Shown here piece by piece: positions 52,620-63,999 of a DNA stretch of 64,000 nucleotides. The stretch covers positions 2,488,808 through 2,552,807 of the forward strand of contig CM030939.1 in the NCBI GenBank assembly GCA_018136815.1, written 5' to 3'. A program made the position numbers and the translations under genes. This stretch comes from Isochrysis galbana. Its lineage: Eukaryota > Haptophyta > Isochrysidales > Isochrysidaceae. Numbering within the stretch: position 1 is the stretch's first letter; the number at the start of each line of letters is the position of its first letter. The notes under the pieces were generated by a model that saw only the letters and a program-made list of their open reading frames with translations, did not search any database and was not told where the DNA came from.

Positions 52620-52960
52620 CATCGGCCCCCCCTGCGGGGGCGCCGTGCGTGCGCATAGAAACTTTTTCCCCTAAGACCCACATTAACGTAAAGTAGCCAT
52701 ATAAGAGATGTTTCGTTGCGCAGCACGTGTGATTACTTGCAATCATTGTGCACGCCGTGCGTATGTGCATCGGCCCCCCCGCGGGGCGCCGTGCATGCGC
52801 ATAGAAACTTTTTCCCCTAAGGCCCACATTAACGTAAAGTAGCCATATAAGAGATGTTTCGTTGCGCAGCACGTGTGATTACTTGCAATCATTGTGCACG
52901 CCGTGCGTATGTGCATCGGCTTCCCCCCCGCGGGGGCGCCGTGCGTGCGCATAGAAACTT
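52620..52960. repeat. 147-bp tandem repeat, two and a part units
   Basis: Units start with CATCGGC at 52620, 52768 and 52914 (offsets 148 and 146). Each holds a C-run/GCGGGG palindromic block, GCGCCGTGCGTGCGCATAG, CATTAACGTAAAGTAGCC, GTTTCGTTGCGCAGCACG and CTTGCAATCATTGTGC. The first two units are nearly identical; the third stops after the first 45 bases at AGAAACTT. Confidence 0.9.
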
Positions 52961-53234
52961 CCAGGAAGGTGCACCCATGCGTTCACTCTTTCCGCGGGGG
53001 AACTCTGGACGCAGAGGCGGTCGGGAACCGTGGGGGCACCCCCTGGGACCGGGGGAAATATTACCGTATACTGCGAAAACACTAACGTAAACAACTGGTA
53101 GGTCTTTTGGTCTCTCCCCTCCCCCGGGTCCCCTCCCCCCGTCTCCCCCTCCCCCTCTCATCGACCTACCAGAGCTGGATCGTGTCGTTTTTTTTGTCGT
53201 TCTTTTCCCGTCATTCTCTTCGTTCTCCTACGGG

Positions 53235-53636
53235 CGTGTGCTGCATGTCGCGCGCCATGGCCCCCTTCTGGGGGGCCCCTCGGGGCCCCCCAGAGGGCCA
53301 GCCAGGGCAGCTCAGGGGGCAGTGGAGGCTGGGGCAGTGCCCCTGGCCTCTCCTGCCTCTCCCTCGCTCGCCTCGCTGGCCCTGGGTGCCCTCCTGGCGG
53401 CCTCGGTGGTCTGTGGCTCAGTGGTGAGGGGGGGGTCAGTACGAGCGAGGGCCAGTGCAGGCGAGTGCGTGCGGCGCGCGGCTCGCGCTCGGCGAAGGCC
53501 TGGGCCAGATTGGTGTCAGCTCAGCCCCTGCCAGCAGGCAGGGGCTGAGGTTGGTTGTGCAGGCCCACCCAGGGGGTGTCTGCGATGGAGAGAGGGGGGC
53601 GCGAGGCCCCCATTGGCCTCCTACTTATAAAAGTAG
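53235..53636 (+). repeat. GC-rich repeat R4, copy D
   Basis: Aligns with copy B over its whole length: GCCAGGGCAGCTCAGGGGGC, TGGCCCTGGGTGCC, CAGCCCCTGCC / GGCAGGGGCTG hairpin, GGGGTGTCTGCGATGGAGAG, GGGGGGCGCGAGGCCCCCAT and terminal CTACTTATAAAAGTAG (53621-53636). Confidence 0.75.
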
Positions 53637-53689
53637 TTGAGTGCGTGTTTTTGAGATGTCCTGTCAAGTGTTTGTGCCCATAAGGTCCG

Positions 53690-54055
53690 CCTGGTCTCGG
53701 GCCGCGCTGCCAGTCGCCAGGGCGGGAGGGGCCTCCGCCATAAGGCATGCCCATTGGAGGAGTGGCCCTGTGGGCCTGTTCATGTTCTGGTGGAGTCTGC
53801 AGACAGCTGCTCCCCATGGGGGGGGGCAGCATGCCTGCTGTGCGTGGTGTGGCCGGAGCCACGGGCCGTGTGGCGCGACGGGGGTCGCACGCGCACGCAC
53901 CTGCTCGGCCTCTGATGGCGGGCGCGGCCGCTTCGACAGCGACTGCTCCATGGGCCATGGGCATGGGGGCTGGGGGGCCGCCCTCGGCGGGGGACCCGAA
54001 GGAGAGGAGGGGAGCGCCAGCGCGCTCCATGGCAACTGACTATAAAGTTAGTTGC
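53690..54055 (+). repeat. R4-related repeat, copy F
   Basis: A GC-rich body rich in GGCCATGG-like words ends in GAGGAGGGGAGCGCCAGCGC and a palindrome with arms GCAACTGAC / GTTAGTTGC around TATAAA (54032-54055, one mismatch). It follows copy D directly in the same orientation. Confidence 0.5.
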
Positions 54056-54435
54056 AGAGGATTATAACGATAAATGCCCAACGACGAAAGAGAAGCCTAA
54101 CGAGTGTCGATTTGCGAATGCGACAGGGGTCCAGCCCAAGTGCCAAGTGCCAAGAGCGCTACATTGGGCCCCCGCGCTAGAGCGCCGCTCGCTCACCTGC
54201 ATGTGCCTTTGTTTGCCTATCTCCTTGCACAGGTTCACGCCGCTCGCGCCGCTCCGCGCCACGCAGGAACGCCGACAATTTTGTTGGCGACAACCCTGCG
54301 TGAGTGTGAGGGTGTGACTGGCGAACAGAGCAAGCAGTCAGTCGTCCCCGGACCGGAGCACTAAAGTTATACTGTCATAACAAGACAATTCTGACGATAC
54401 GGAGTACCGTTGCCGCAAAGGGGGAGGGCGCCGCG

Positions 54436-54882
54436 ATGTCTGATGTAGAGGAGACGTTGAAGCGCATCAGCTCTCACAAGGGCGTGCAGGGCATCATCAT
54501 CTGGGACTCGACGGCAGTGCCGATCCGTTCCACTCTCGACGGACCCATCACAACTCAGGTGCGCCGTTGGCCGCGCCCAGCAGAGGACAGCGCTCTCGGA
54601 AGGGGGGGAGATTGCTGAGCGCTGTGCAGAGCACTTCCCTCTACAAGCATCCCTCTTTGCGCTGCCACTTCTTCCTCTGACCTTCCTGTCGGCCCTCTTC
54701 GGCTGCCTCAGTATGCGGCCAACCTTTCACAGCTCGCCTCTAAGGCGCGATCCATTGTGAGAGACATCGACCCCACCAACGACCTGACATTTGTGCGTGT
54801 GCGCACAAAGAAAAATGAGATCATGATTGCGCCCGAGAAAGACTTTACGCTTATGGTCATTCAAAATCCGAGTCAAGAATGA
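54436..54882 (+). CDS. DYNLRB: Dynein light chain, roadblock/LC7 type, two exons
   Basis: Exon 1 is 54436-54558 and exon 2 is 54712-54882, joined phase 0 (ACTCAG|GTGCGC...GCCTCAG|TAT). The product is 97 residues, matching the 96 or so of DYNLRB proteins. [35 protein letters not shown] is the classical N-terminus; [45 protein letters not shown] the rest. The protein dimerises and binds the intermediate chains of cytoplasmic and axonemal dyneins. Its presence agrees with a flagellated or at least dynein-using cell. Intron 153 bp. Confidence 0.95.
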
Positions 54883-55531
54883 GGGTGTCGGCTAGGCGTA
54901 TGTGCGGCAGGGCGCGTGCACTACGGCTTGGAAGGTTCTGGAAGCTGGTTCTTCGGGTGGAAGACAAAGATGAATCCAATTGTCTGCCCGACTCAAATAA
55001 ATGCTGCTGGGGTTGGACACCGCGCCCTCGTAACATCGTGCGCTTAAAAGCCGAGCAATCAGGCGGGCTTCTCTGATCAATGATTCTGTGGCCAGAGCCT
55101 TTTTCCTCTCGTTCTTGTGCTAAGCGATAGTGCGACATTGTGGTTGGTGGTTGTGGTTGTTAGCGTGTTTGTTGAAAGCAGAGAGAGGTCGCCATGTTTC
55201 ACATTCTCAATATTTTTTACGCTCCTCCATTAGGATTGACGTGGTGAGTGCATGTCGCTGCGCGTTCCAACTGCAGTCCTGCAAAGAACGGGCTGGAGCA
55301 TCCGTCGGTCGGGGACGTGACAGCATGAAAAATGAAAAGTTAAAAGTTACTATCATCATGTCATTGTCATTGTCATTGATCATTGAATGCGTCATTGCCA
55401 TTATTGTAAGGTGTAGTCCTCACAGCCACGGCAATCGCGCCCGCCACCCCCTCGCACCGCGTCGAAATCGGCGGCCAAATAGTCTCTAATCTCTAAGGAC
55501 GAGTTACTAACCTATTGCCTATGAAAAAACT
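54883..55531. other. 3' flank of dynein light chain gene
   Basis: A TCATTG tandem (about 55360-55385) is the only notable sequence. Confidence 0.5.
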
Positions 55532-56998
55532 ATGGTTATAGTTATAGTGGAGCGCGCGCCGACCGCTCCCACCTCCCAGCCCCCCGCCGTCACGACGCCC
55601 CACAGGGGCAGACCCAAGCCGCCGGAGCCGAAGCGCTCGCAGGCCGCTGCCCTCCCCGACCAAGACGTCGACATGGCCCCACCGCCCTCTCCTCTCTCCT
55701 CCCTCGCAGCCACAGAGGCAGGGAGCACCGGCAAAGTGCAAAGTCCTATTCCCTGCAGACTAGCAGACCCAGAGCCAGGCTCTGACCCTCACTCCTGCCG
55801 ATGTGCCACCCACTCAAGGACTCCCCATGGGGTGTGGCAGCTCAGCTGCCACCCCCATGGAGGCAACTCCTACCGTCAGTGCACCCCTCGGGGGCGGGCA
55901 CTTCACACAACAACCCATCAATCATATTGTCGAAACAAGCGAATGCTTGTTCGTGGGGCAAGTCTCAAGGGGCATAGAGCACAGTCTTGAGAAAGAGAGA
56001 GGGAGCGCGCGCGCTAGCTACATGGCGACACAAGCCACGATCACACATCACTCACAAAACCGCCCAGTCAACAAAGGGACACTCCGAAAACTCACATAAA
56101 CAGTCGCCACAATCAAAGAAACGGGTCCGGAGAAGAATGCAGCCAACCGAAACGAAGCCACAACGAAGAGTCCCGAAGTAAACGGCGATCACCCCTCAAG
56201 AAACAATGCCCATCCTAAAGTTAAAAGACACACAAGCCATCGGATCCGTCTAGAGTATTGTGGAAATACTCTGGATCCGACACATATGGGGGCCTTTACG
56301 GCCTCCAACATTGCAAAATCCAACAACCAAAAGTCATACGCAGAATAGGCCGGCCCAAAGGGGAAGCAACCCACTCAACCACAGCAAGCCCCACCTCAGC
56401 CCACCCAGCAGCCTCCACCGCCCTCGCGCAAGCGAGCGGATCCTCAGTCGGATCCGAAGCCGGCTCTCTCTGCAACCAACACCACACAACTTGCCCCTCC
56501 CCCTCTTGATGAGGAGGAAGAACCGGACACTCCTTTCTCCATTCAGCTAGCTCAGCTAGCTGAAGACAAGAAGGATATCAAGAGCGAAGATGTAGCAACC
56601 TTCATGAAATACCTTCTCCTCAGCAGCTGGAAGGCTTGGATGCTACCCCGGATGGGATGGACAAGGGTCGTAAGGGCCCATGGATTTTCTACGTCGATGA
56701 AGACGCGCACGACCAATTCAAGATCGCATACGGCGACAAACTTCAAGCGGTATTGTCGAGCGTCCCGCATGAATTTGCAATCACCTACGGGGCTTTAGCC
56801 GACTCGGCCCCGCGCAAGTCGAGCGCTATTCGGTCCTCCCTCAAGCAGGTAGCCACTTACATTGTCTTCCGCATTTTCGACCCGGTCAAGGCATACAAGA
56901 CGAAAACTCGCCATCTGGCTAGCGCGCTGGAGCGTGAAGGCCTCCACGTACTGAGGGGCAACCAACAACGAGCCAAAACCACCCTTGAGATAGTCTGA
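55532..56998 (+). mobile_element. Frameshifted retroelement ORF1/gag-like region (copy 2)
   Basis: The start (VERAPTAP, then TTPHRGRPKPPEPKRSQA) repeats that at 9524. The reading then changes frame several times: a frame with HFTQQPINHIVETSECLFVGQ (about 55895-55965), Pro/Ser-rich frames at 56258-56550, and finally a clean 120-codon frame (GPWIFYVDEDAHDQFKIAYGD to TTLEIV, stop 56996-56998) that looks folded. The order Pro/basic-rich N-terminus then compact domain suits a gag/ORF1 protein, but no zinc knuckle or RRM was seen. No reverse transcriptase follows within the next kilobase. Confidence 0.45.
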
Positions 56999-57956
56999 CT
57001 ATAGATAGTGCACGTCTGACTATAGTCCGACTACCTTGGAGTATAGTCCGACTACCTTGGACTATGGACTATGGTCTGACTAGTAGTCGGGCCAAGCAGC
57101 TATAGTAGCCTATCCCCTACGTTTGAGAGTGAGTGTGAGTGAGTGTGAGTGCCATTACCATCTATTACTTGTTCCTAGACTATTAACTATTAACAATCAC
57201 CATGACAATGACAAAGCTACATACGACAACTTTGGCAATCGACAATGTAGGCTGTTTATGGTCTCTGGCTGGGGGTTATGATCTCCGGCTAGGCTCGTTC
57301 GCGGGCCACCGGCCACCGGCCACCGGACCACATATCTAAGCCCTTCACCCCTATCCCCTATCCCCATCCCCTAGCCAGTAGCTAGCTAGTAGCTAGTAGT
57401 GCACGGGGGAGTGGGGAGTCGCTTGTCGCCTAATGGCGGGGGGGGGGGGGGGGGAGTGGGGGTGTTGAAAGCTTGCTGCGTGAAAGAAAGTAGTGAGTCC
57501 ACGGCCCCGTGTGCGATGAGAACATGAAAAGGTTCATCTATGGTTAAATTGTAAATTGGGGTGGGGCGAAAAAAAAAACTGGATCTCGAGGTTGAGGTTG
57601 CACCTTCTTAACATTATCATTATGAATGCCGGGCCATGGGCCATGAGCGAGAGTGGAGAGAGAGGAAAGGCTCGTCCACCCCTATCTCCGCAACCACAAC
57701 AGAGCGCAACATGCCGCTGAATCCACACCTGGTGAGCGCGGCGCGCATCATGAATAGAGAGCATGATTGATGGAGAATGGCGCCTAGCACGGAATAAGAG
57801 CAACGCACCGCTTCACACCACATGATGTGAAGGAGGCAACCACGGCGAGCAACTGAGGCTCCGATAGCACGGCACGAGCAGCATCCAACCCTCAAGCACG
57901 GGCACGCCACTAGCAGCATCCGGCGAGCGCGTCGAGCTCGCATGTAGACAGCACAT
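56999..57956. repeat. GTCTGACTATAG simple repeat and R9 copy
   Basis: 57000-57090 is an imperfect tandem of GTCTGACTATAG / GTCCGACTACCTTGGA words. 57330-57505 is repeat R9 in the orientation opposite to 45362-45530, with a long G run near 57430-57453. The rest shows no gene. Confidence 0.55.
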
Positions 57957-59603
57957 CTATGCAGCTTGTTGCTCCACATTCTTCCTGAGTAATCTTTGCA
58001 CCTCCTTCGGGGTGCTCTCATCGAAGCTCTCCTTCGGCGTTGCAGCCTCCTTGTCGGAGCCGCTCTCCTCATCAACGGCGGGCAGCGGGGGAGTGCTAGG
58101 CTTAGCGTTCTCCTGCTGCCGCTTTTGCCACTTGAGGAAGATTTGTATCGAGATGGCTAAGAAGACGAGCGCGATGCCAACGCCTTCCATAGGCACAAGC
58201 GGGTGTCCAAACTGGACTATCGAGTTGAAAATCGAGATGAGCTGCCGTAGTGTCTGAATGGTTGCGAAGACGAGCGGGCCGTACTGAACACGGGAGGAGA
58301 AAAGGGCTTAAATCGAGGAGACACCAGCGCGGAGGCGGGAACTTTGGGAAGCGTACCGTCTTGATGGTATTGAAGATGAAGAGCTGGCCGACGGCGGAGC
58401 ATATCGCCATGATGACGATGTGGTATATGATTGCTGGATTTTCCATAATGTAGCCGATCACCTCGCCAATCTCCCACGTCACGAGCAGCCCGAGCGCCGT
58501 AAAACCCGAGGAGAAGAGATTGGCATACATCATCATAGTGATGGACCCAACAGAGTATTTCTTGAATACCCGGGACTGCCAATTGGAGGTGAAGGAGTCG
58601 CATACCATGTACGTGGTGATGAATGCGATCCCGACAAATTCCGTGTTCTTAACGGGAGCGTCATTTACCTCGTAGTATTTGAATAGGAAGACGCCGCCTG
58701 TGACCTGATCAAGGTTTGTGCATGGACAGGGTGTGACTTGGGCATCTTGCATGGCATGGTTGCGCAAGCTCAGAAGATGCCATCAGAGAGCGATGGCAGG
58801 ATGCTTGGGTAAGTGGGGGGGGGGCATCGGATTAATGCTATCGATAGCGGGACAGCTGTGGGACAGCCGGCAGCCAGAAGTCCACTTGCAGGCGCGTATG
58901 TCAGTGGCGGCGTGCCAGCAGCGCGAGTGCATACCATGATGGCAATTATGTACTCAGAGAGTGGGTACACCTTCCTTGAGACCAGATAGCCCATCATCAT
59001 GACGGGCACCATTTTGCACGACTTGGAGAGGACTTGCGTTGGGAACGAGATGTACTTGAGTGCCTCGTATTGACATACCGACGAGACGATATTCGAAACG
59101 GATGAGAACGAGAACTGGTAGAGAGGCGCAGTATGAGACACGTTAGTCCCGTTGCGTCTCTGCACATCTCGTGCAATGTATGCGACAAGGAGCGCGAGGA
59201 GGCGATTGGCGAAGACGAGAAACTTGCTCGACCGGAAGAGCTCTCCTGTCGCGTAAGGCTTCGTCATGATCCTCTCTTGCATGTACCCCCATAATACATA
59301 GCTGAAGATGATACCGAGAGTGCAGAAGCTCAGGTGTGCCGCTGAGTAGCAGAAGGATTCTGTGAGCTTGTCTTTGGAGCTCCTGTCCTTCTCCTCCGCC
59401 TCTTGCTTCATCTTTTCCGCTGGGTCGAGCTGCTCTGACACGCACGCGTGGACCAGACGCGAGAGCGGCCCAGCGCTGCGGTGGAACGAGGGGGAGCTGA
59501 GATAGCGCCGGGAGACCCAGACAAACAGATAGAAGGAGCCAAAGGAGATGGCATAGGAGAGGACCTCGAGGAGGTTCTCGGTGGCCGAGCGGTCTGCCGC
59601 CAT
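57957..59603 (-). CDS. PAPS transporter-like nucleotide-sugar transporter family protein, three exons
   Basis: Exons 59603-58935, 58704-58357 and 58283-57957 (minus), all phase 0 GT-AG, giving 447 residues. The SLC35B (PAPST1/SLC35B2) signature region is clear: YEALKYISFPTQVLSKSCKMVPVMMMGYLVSRKVYPLSEY (about 181-220). DSFTSNWQSRVFKKY in exon 2 and TIQTLRQLISIFNSIVQFGHPL in exon 3 also fit. About ten transmembrane helices are predicted by eye. These proteins import 3'-phosphoadenosine 5'-phosphosulfate into the Golgi lumen for sulfation of glycans and proteins. The Lys-rich, Glu-rich C-terminal tail (WQKRQQEN...) faces the cytosol. Upstream, a long CT-rich sense-strand tract (59640-60000) precedes the ATG. 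The related UDP-galactose branch (SLC35B1) is a less likely alternative. Confidence 0.88.
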
Positions 59604-60490
59604 CGCTCAGACGAGCTCCGCCTTGCACGAAAGTCGGGTGGGCGAGAGGGGCGGGGAGAGAGGGGGGAAGGGGTCGCCCGCGTCCGCTGGCGCAGCGAGC
59701 GGCAGAGCGAGAACAGGGAAGGAGGGGGGAAGAGGGGGGAGGGCGAGAGGGTTAGAGAGAGGGGCGGGGAGGTAGTAGAGAGTGGGACCGAAGAGAGGGA
59801 GCAGAGGGGGATGTGATAGAGAGAGCGAGAGGAGAGAGAGGGGGGTCTCTCTCTCTCGGCGAGCCGTAGAAGACTGCTCTCTTTCCGACAGAATGATGAT
59901 GATATATCACGAGGAAGAAGGGGGGGAGGGGAGGGGAGGGGAGGGGGGCAGTGGGGGGGGGAGAGGGGGCGGGGGGCGCGGGGCGCGTAGGGAAGAAGGG
60001 CGGGAGAGGACGACGGACAGAGAGAGGACCGACGTGCGGTACTGAGTCTAAGCAACTCCTCTCTACGGTCTTTCACTCACGTATCACTGTGGCGTTGCAC
60101 TCTCCCCCAAGTAAGGCGCCGAGGGGGAGCGGCTTTCATCAATAGGAGTAAAGTATACCCCCACTCCTTCCATCCTATTACAACTGGGAAGCTTTGTACT
60201 GTCCGTACACATAAATAGGTGTTCCCCAGAGGGGAGTGGTGGTCTCTCCCTTCTCTTCTCACCCTCTTCAAGGCTCAACCTTCATCGACGAGCGGCGGCG
60301 GACCAATCCACGGTCACTCGCCCCTAGGGCGGTCAAACCCCTTTTTTATTCGGGGTGAAAAAATGACCATCTCACGAGAGGATTTTTGCAAGGTTCTCGT
60401 ATGGTTTGAGGAGCGTGGTTAGAACCTCTTACCACCGCTCTGCAAAAAAAGATTTCCGCTGGCACTCGGTTGAAAGAGCGATCTCGCCGT
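59604..60490 (-). promoter_or_regulatory. CT-rich upstream region of the PAPS transporter gene and spacer
   Basis: 59640-60000 is nearly pure G/A on the plus strand, so CT on the sense strand of the transporter gene. Beyond 60050 the sequence is ordinary spacer without a gene. Confidence 0.4.
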
Positions 60491-60494
60491 TGGG

Positions 60495-60950
60495 ATGCCC
60501 ACTCTCCCCTACACCGCGCAGGAGTTAGAGGACTCCCTCCTCGCCATGGCGCAGCACATGAGCACATGTGGATTGCCGGGTGCAGGCGGCGCAGGCAGGC
60601 ACGGCTACGTGGAGTGAGGCGGCGCCGCGCGCTGCGCCCACGCGCGATCGAGGCAACTCTCCTTGTGGTCGCGGCAGCGCCGCTGTTGCGCACGACGCGC
60701 TCACGCATTGGGCCGGAGCGCCTTTCGCTCGCTCGACTCCAACGAGAATGAGCGGCTGTGGGCGGGGACAAGCATGTGCTCGTGCGTGATACATATGCGC
60801 GCTTCGGCGTGCGGCTTGTAGACCTTCCGGGCTTCATTGAAGCACTAGCAGCTGCGCAGGTGCAAGCCGGCTTCCGTTCTTCCGTTTGCGCAGGAGGCAT
60901 GTGGTCAGTGGAGAGGAAGCTGCCCTCATCACTCTTGGCAAGTCCGTAAG
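60495..60950 (+). other. Possible small multi-exon gene, unresolved
   Basis: ATG 60495 opens a 40-codon frame (MPTLPYTAQELEDSLLAMAQHMS) that stops at 60617. A second coding-looking frame at 60758-60949 reads DKHVLVRDTYARFGVRLVDLPGFIEALAAAQ. They could be exons of one gene, but I found no phase-consistent junction and do not recognise the protein. Confidence 0.2.
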
Positions 60951-63130
60951 TTTTGTCAATTTTTTTTCGAAATTTGGGTCGTCGAGTAAAATCAAAAATT
61001 TTGACCTAAATTTAGGTGGTTTCGCCTCGAAAATGGGCCGCGCGCGGTGCGCGGTGCGCGCGCGGGGGGGGGGGGGGGGGGGGGGCGGCCGCGGAGGGCG
61101 CATGCATGGCCCGCCCTCGACGCATCCAGATGGTAGAGGAGGAGGAGGAGACCACCTCGCCTACTACCGCGCCTGCTACTGCGCCCGCTGCCGCCGTTGG
61201 TTCTACTCGTCGTAAGCGGCGGCGAGAGACAGTTGTCTTTCTCGGCGAGGAGGAGGGAGGAGGAGGAGGAGGAGGTGGTGGTGGTGGTGGAGGGTCTCTT
61301 GGAGCAGGCCACACGCGAGAGGCGAGAGAGGCGGAGCCGCGCTTTCGCAATATCTCCCAACTCGGCGTCTTGCGAACGGGTCTTTGCTTTACTACGGATG
61401 ATGTATGCAGATTCACAACAGCAAGCTCTTTCGGACCATCTTCAAGCATCTTTGATGAGTCGTTTCAATGGTCGTCGCGTCGGCTAAGAACTTGTTTGGG
61501 TCGCGTCGCCCGTGAGTTGGGTGTGTGGTGTGTGGTCGCAGTTGTGTCGAGTCGAGCGGAGCCGGAGGGCTCTGAGCCACTCCGTCGCGAGCAGCACCGG
61601 CGGCTAGCGCGGCGCTTTGGCCCTCCTCCCCACCGGGAGTCGGGTGAATGAAATTCTGGACTGGGTCGGGCAACCCCATTTGGGTGTCTGGACGGGGAAC
61701 GAACGGCGAACGAAGGGCTGTGGGGCGGCGAGGCGCTCCTAGCGGCCCTAGTGTGTTGGGTTTTAAGAGATTGTTAGACCTACAAAGAACTCTTCCCTCA
61801 GGGAGGGAGCCTAGGCTGCTTGAGTGCAGCGACGCAGCGAACAACGACGGACAACGAGGCCGAGAACAACAGGATACACCGACTCACGAACACACCGGAA
61901 TCATTCACCCAAACCAAGCAAATTATCAAGCAACCGCGACCCCAAATCACCGATAACTCAAACACGTCGCGAGAGACGGAGAGAGAGAGCGAGCGAGAGA
62001 GAGAGACTCCGCAGCGACGGCCGGAGCGTGTCTCCGTTGTAACTTCCCACGTAGCGGAGAGTCCGAAGGGGAGCGTCATGTCGCGCGACCACGGCGATCA
62101 CTCTGGATACAGATCGCGACGAGATATCTTCACGACAGAGGAAATCTTGCCGTTGAGCGTGAACCTTCTAGACGCTTCTAACGAACGACCCTGAGTAGCA
62201 ACCAAGGGGAAGAAACACCAAAGGGGCCAAGGGCTTGCATGTAGCTTGCATCAAGGGGAAAGATTCCCTCACCTAAGGAGCGAACCTAGATTGATCTCCA
62301 AGGGGAGATGGCAAATTAAACCTCAAATCTCGAGCGGATAGAGCAACCGACTCGCTCGCCAAAAACCTTGACCGAGAAGAAAGAAGCAAGGACCTACAAG
62401 CCAAGGGTAGCGGACCTAGGGAATGTGAGAGGAAATTTCCGAACGCCAACGCGAACGCCAAACGCGGGAAGGCAACGAAACCCTAACCAGGCTAAACAGA
62501 ACCTACGAAGAACAGGCCTGGACGACAACGAAAGTGAGCAAGTCCCAAGAAAGAACCGGAACCCAACAAGAAACGACAAGCCTTGCAAGAAGCTAAATAA
62601 GCCTTCACAAGGTAACCTGAGAGCCTGAGACAAGCGCGCGGCGAGTGACAGGCAACCTGGCTCCTTTGGGTCAAGATTACCCGAAAGGAGGAAACCTGGA
62701 ATCTAGACCTGACAAACAGGCTAGAAGGAAAGAAACGAGAACTCGAATTCTAGATCGCTAGGGACGAACCCTACCAACCTAGATGTACCTGAGCTTCACC
62801 GTGTGGCCGCACGGCGAAGGACCTGGAAATAAGAGCCTAGAAATCGCATCATCTAGGATGAATGCGACAAGTTGGGGACGGAGGGGGTGTGGCAGATAAA
62901 GGGGGGGGGGGGGGCAAGGGCAAGGGGGGGGGGGGGGAGGTCTCGCCTCCCTCTGGGCTGGGGGGAGCAAGGCCTCTCTGATAAGGTTACCGCGCGTGAT
63001 TAAGTTACGAGTTATGAAGACTCCTAAAACTATTAAATTTTGATCGAAATTTGAAATTTAGGTGCCCGACCCTCAAAGTTTGACAACAAAATTTGGGGGG
63101 TTTAGAAACAAAACTTACGGGCACTTGCCA
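60940..63130. repeat. Inverted repeat pair bounding a 2.2-kb segment
   Basis: GGCAAGTCCGTAAGTTTTGT (60940-60959) and, inverted, GGCAAGTGCCCGTAAGTTTTGT at the right (about 63110-63130) face each other, both followed inward by AT-rich sequence with AAATTT and CCTAAATTT words over about 90 bases. They may be diverged ends of an element. The interior has a G run and GGTGGT tandem (61064-61290), R1 copy 2 and AG-rich DNA (61970-62800), with no supported gene. Confidence 0.45.
61625..61825. repeat. Dispersed repeat R1, inverted copy
   Basis: Reverse complement of the blocks at 1140-1375: CAGGGAGGGAGCCTAGGCTG (61799-61818) and GGTGAATGAAATTCTGGA followed by GGTCGGGCAACCCC (61643-61677). Confidence 0.7.
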
Positions 63131-63435
63131 ACATCACTCTAAGGCCCGGATGCTCCGTCATACCGTCATATGACACTGGTTGAGGACCTGAGTATGATAT
63201 CTCATACCTGATATCATATGATACTATGATAGTGTAAGTAAACAACTGGCTATTATAATAGTAGCATAGTAGTAGTGCATAATGCATAATCATAATGTAT
63301 AACTACTCGTCTGCGTCCGGCTCCTCAACGACCATATCGAGCTCCCAGGGCAACACAGCACACTCCCAATCTTCCAGCTTGCTGTCTAACAGCAAATTGG
63401 TGTGAGTACGAACCAGCCTGTCCACGGCTGCGTGC

Positions 63436-63999
63436 CAAATGGATACTCAATTATCTAGACCCCCGACAAGCTAACTGGAAACAAGTCCTCGACGCGTGGT
63501 TCTGTCGAACCAGCCTAGGCAGGGCGGCAGTTTTATCCACGATACCCACGAACAGACTAACAGACGGAATCTTCGGAGCAAGCCGCCTCCCCCCTTTCTG
63601 GAAGAACGCTCTGGAAACCATCCGCACACTCCCCCTCACCCGGCTAAGCCTGAGCGAAGCAGGAGCACTCTCACACCCATCTGGCACAACCCTAACACAC
63701 GCGGCCCCCGAGTACCCCCGCCGTGGGCGGAACTGTGGAGCGCACTGGACTGCAACATGGTACACAATGTCTACTCAGACGGGAACGCCACGCCCTTCAC
63801 AAGGGAAGAATGCGAAAGCTGTTTTCCTAACAACGATACATACACAAAATTCAAAGGTGATTACATCCACAGAGAGAAATTCCTAGACTCGTGGCAATTG
63901 ATAGTCGACCATGCCGACGTCTTAAAATGCTCGATTTTCAGCCCGCCGCCCCCAGCGCGGCAGTCCAGTAACGCCGCGACCCTCGCGGAAGAACAAATA
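63436..63999 (+). mobile_element. Non-LTR retrotransposon ORF2 fragment, frameshifted, runs off right edge
   Basis: The plus strand reads RAKWILNYLDPRQANWKQVL, AWFCRTSLGRAAVL, SRLPPFWKNALETIRTLPL and then, one frame over from about 63680, LWHNPNT, WAELWSALDCNMVHNVYSDG, FTREECESCF and FLDSWQLIVDHADVL. The order (RAKWIxxxLDP, LPPFWxxALxxxRxL, xxLWHNP) is that of the connection region after the reverse transcriptase domain in LINE-type ORF2 proteins of protists. The frame change breaks it, so this copy is dead. The reverse transcriptase itself is not visible to the left, so the copy is 5'-truncated; the rest lies beyond the window. Confidence 0.7.

Noticed and set aside
52620-52960. CRISPR-like array
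   Set aside because: Direct repeats are contiguous 147-bp units without spacers, in a eukaryotic context.
60346-60900. 184-codon minus ORF
   Set aside because: Arg/Ser-rich shadow without motifs; the plus-strand pieces look slightly more gene-like but are unresolved.
61016-61844. ORFs of 211 (plus) and 143 (minus) codons
   Set aside because: They cross a G run, a GGTGGT tandem and repeat R1; no domain.
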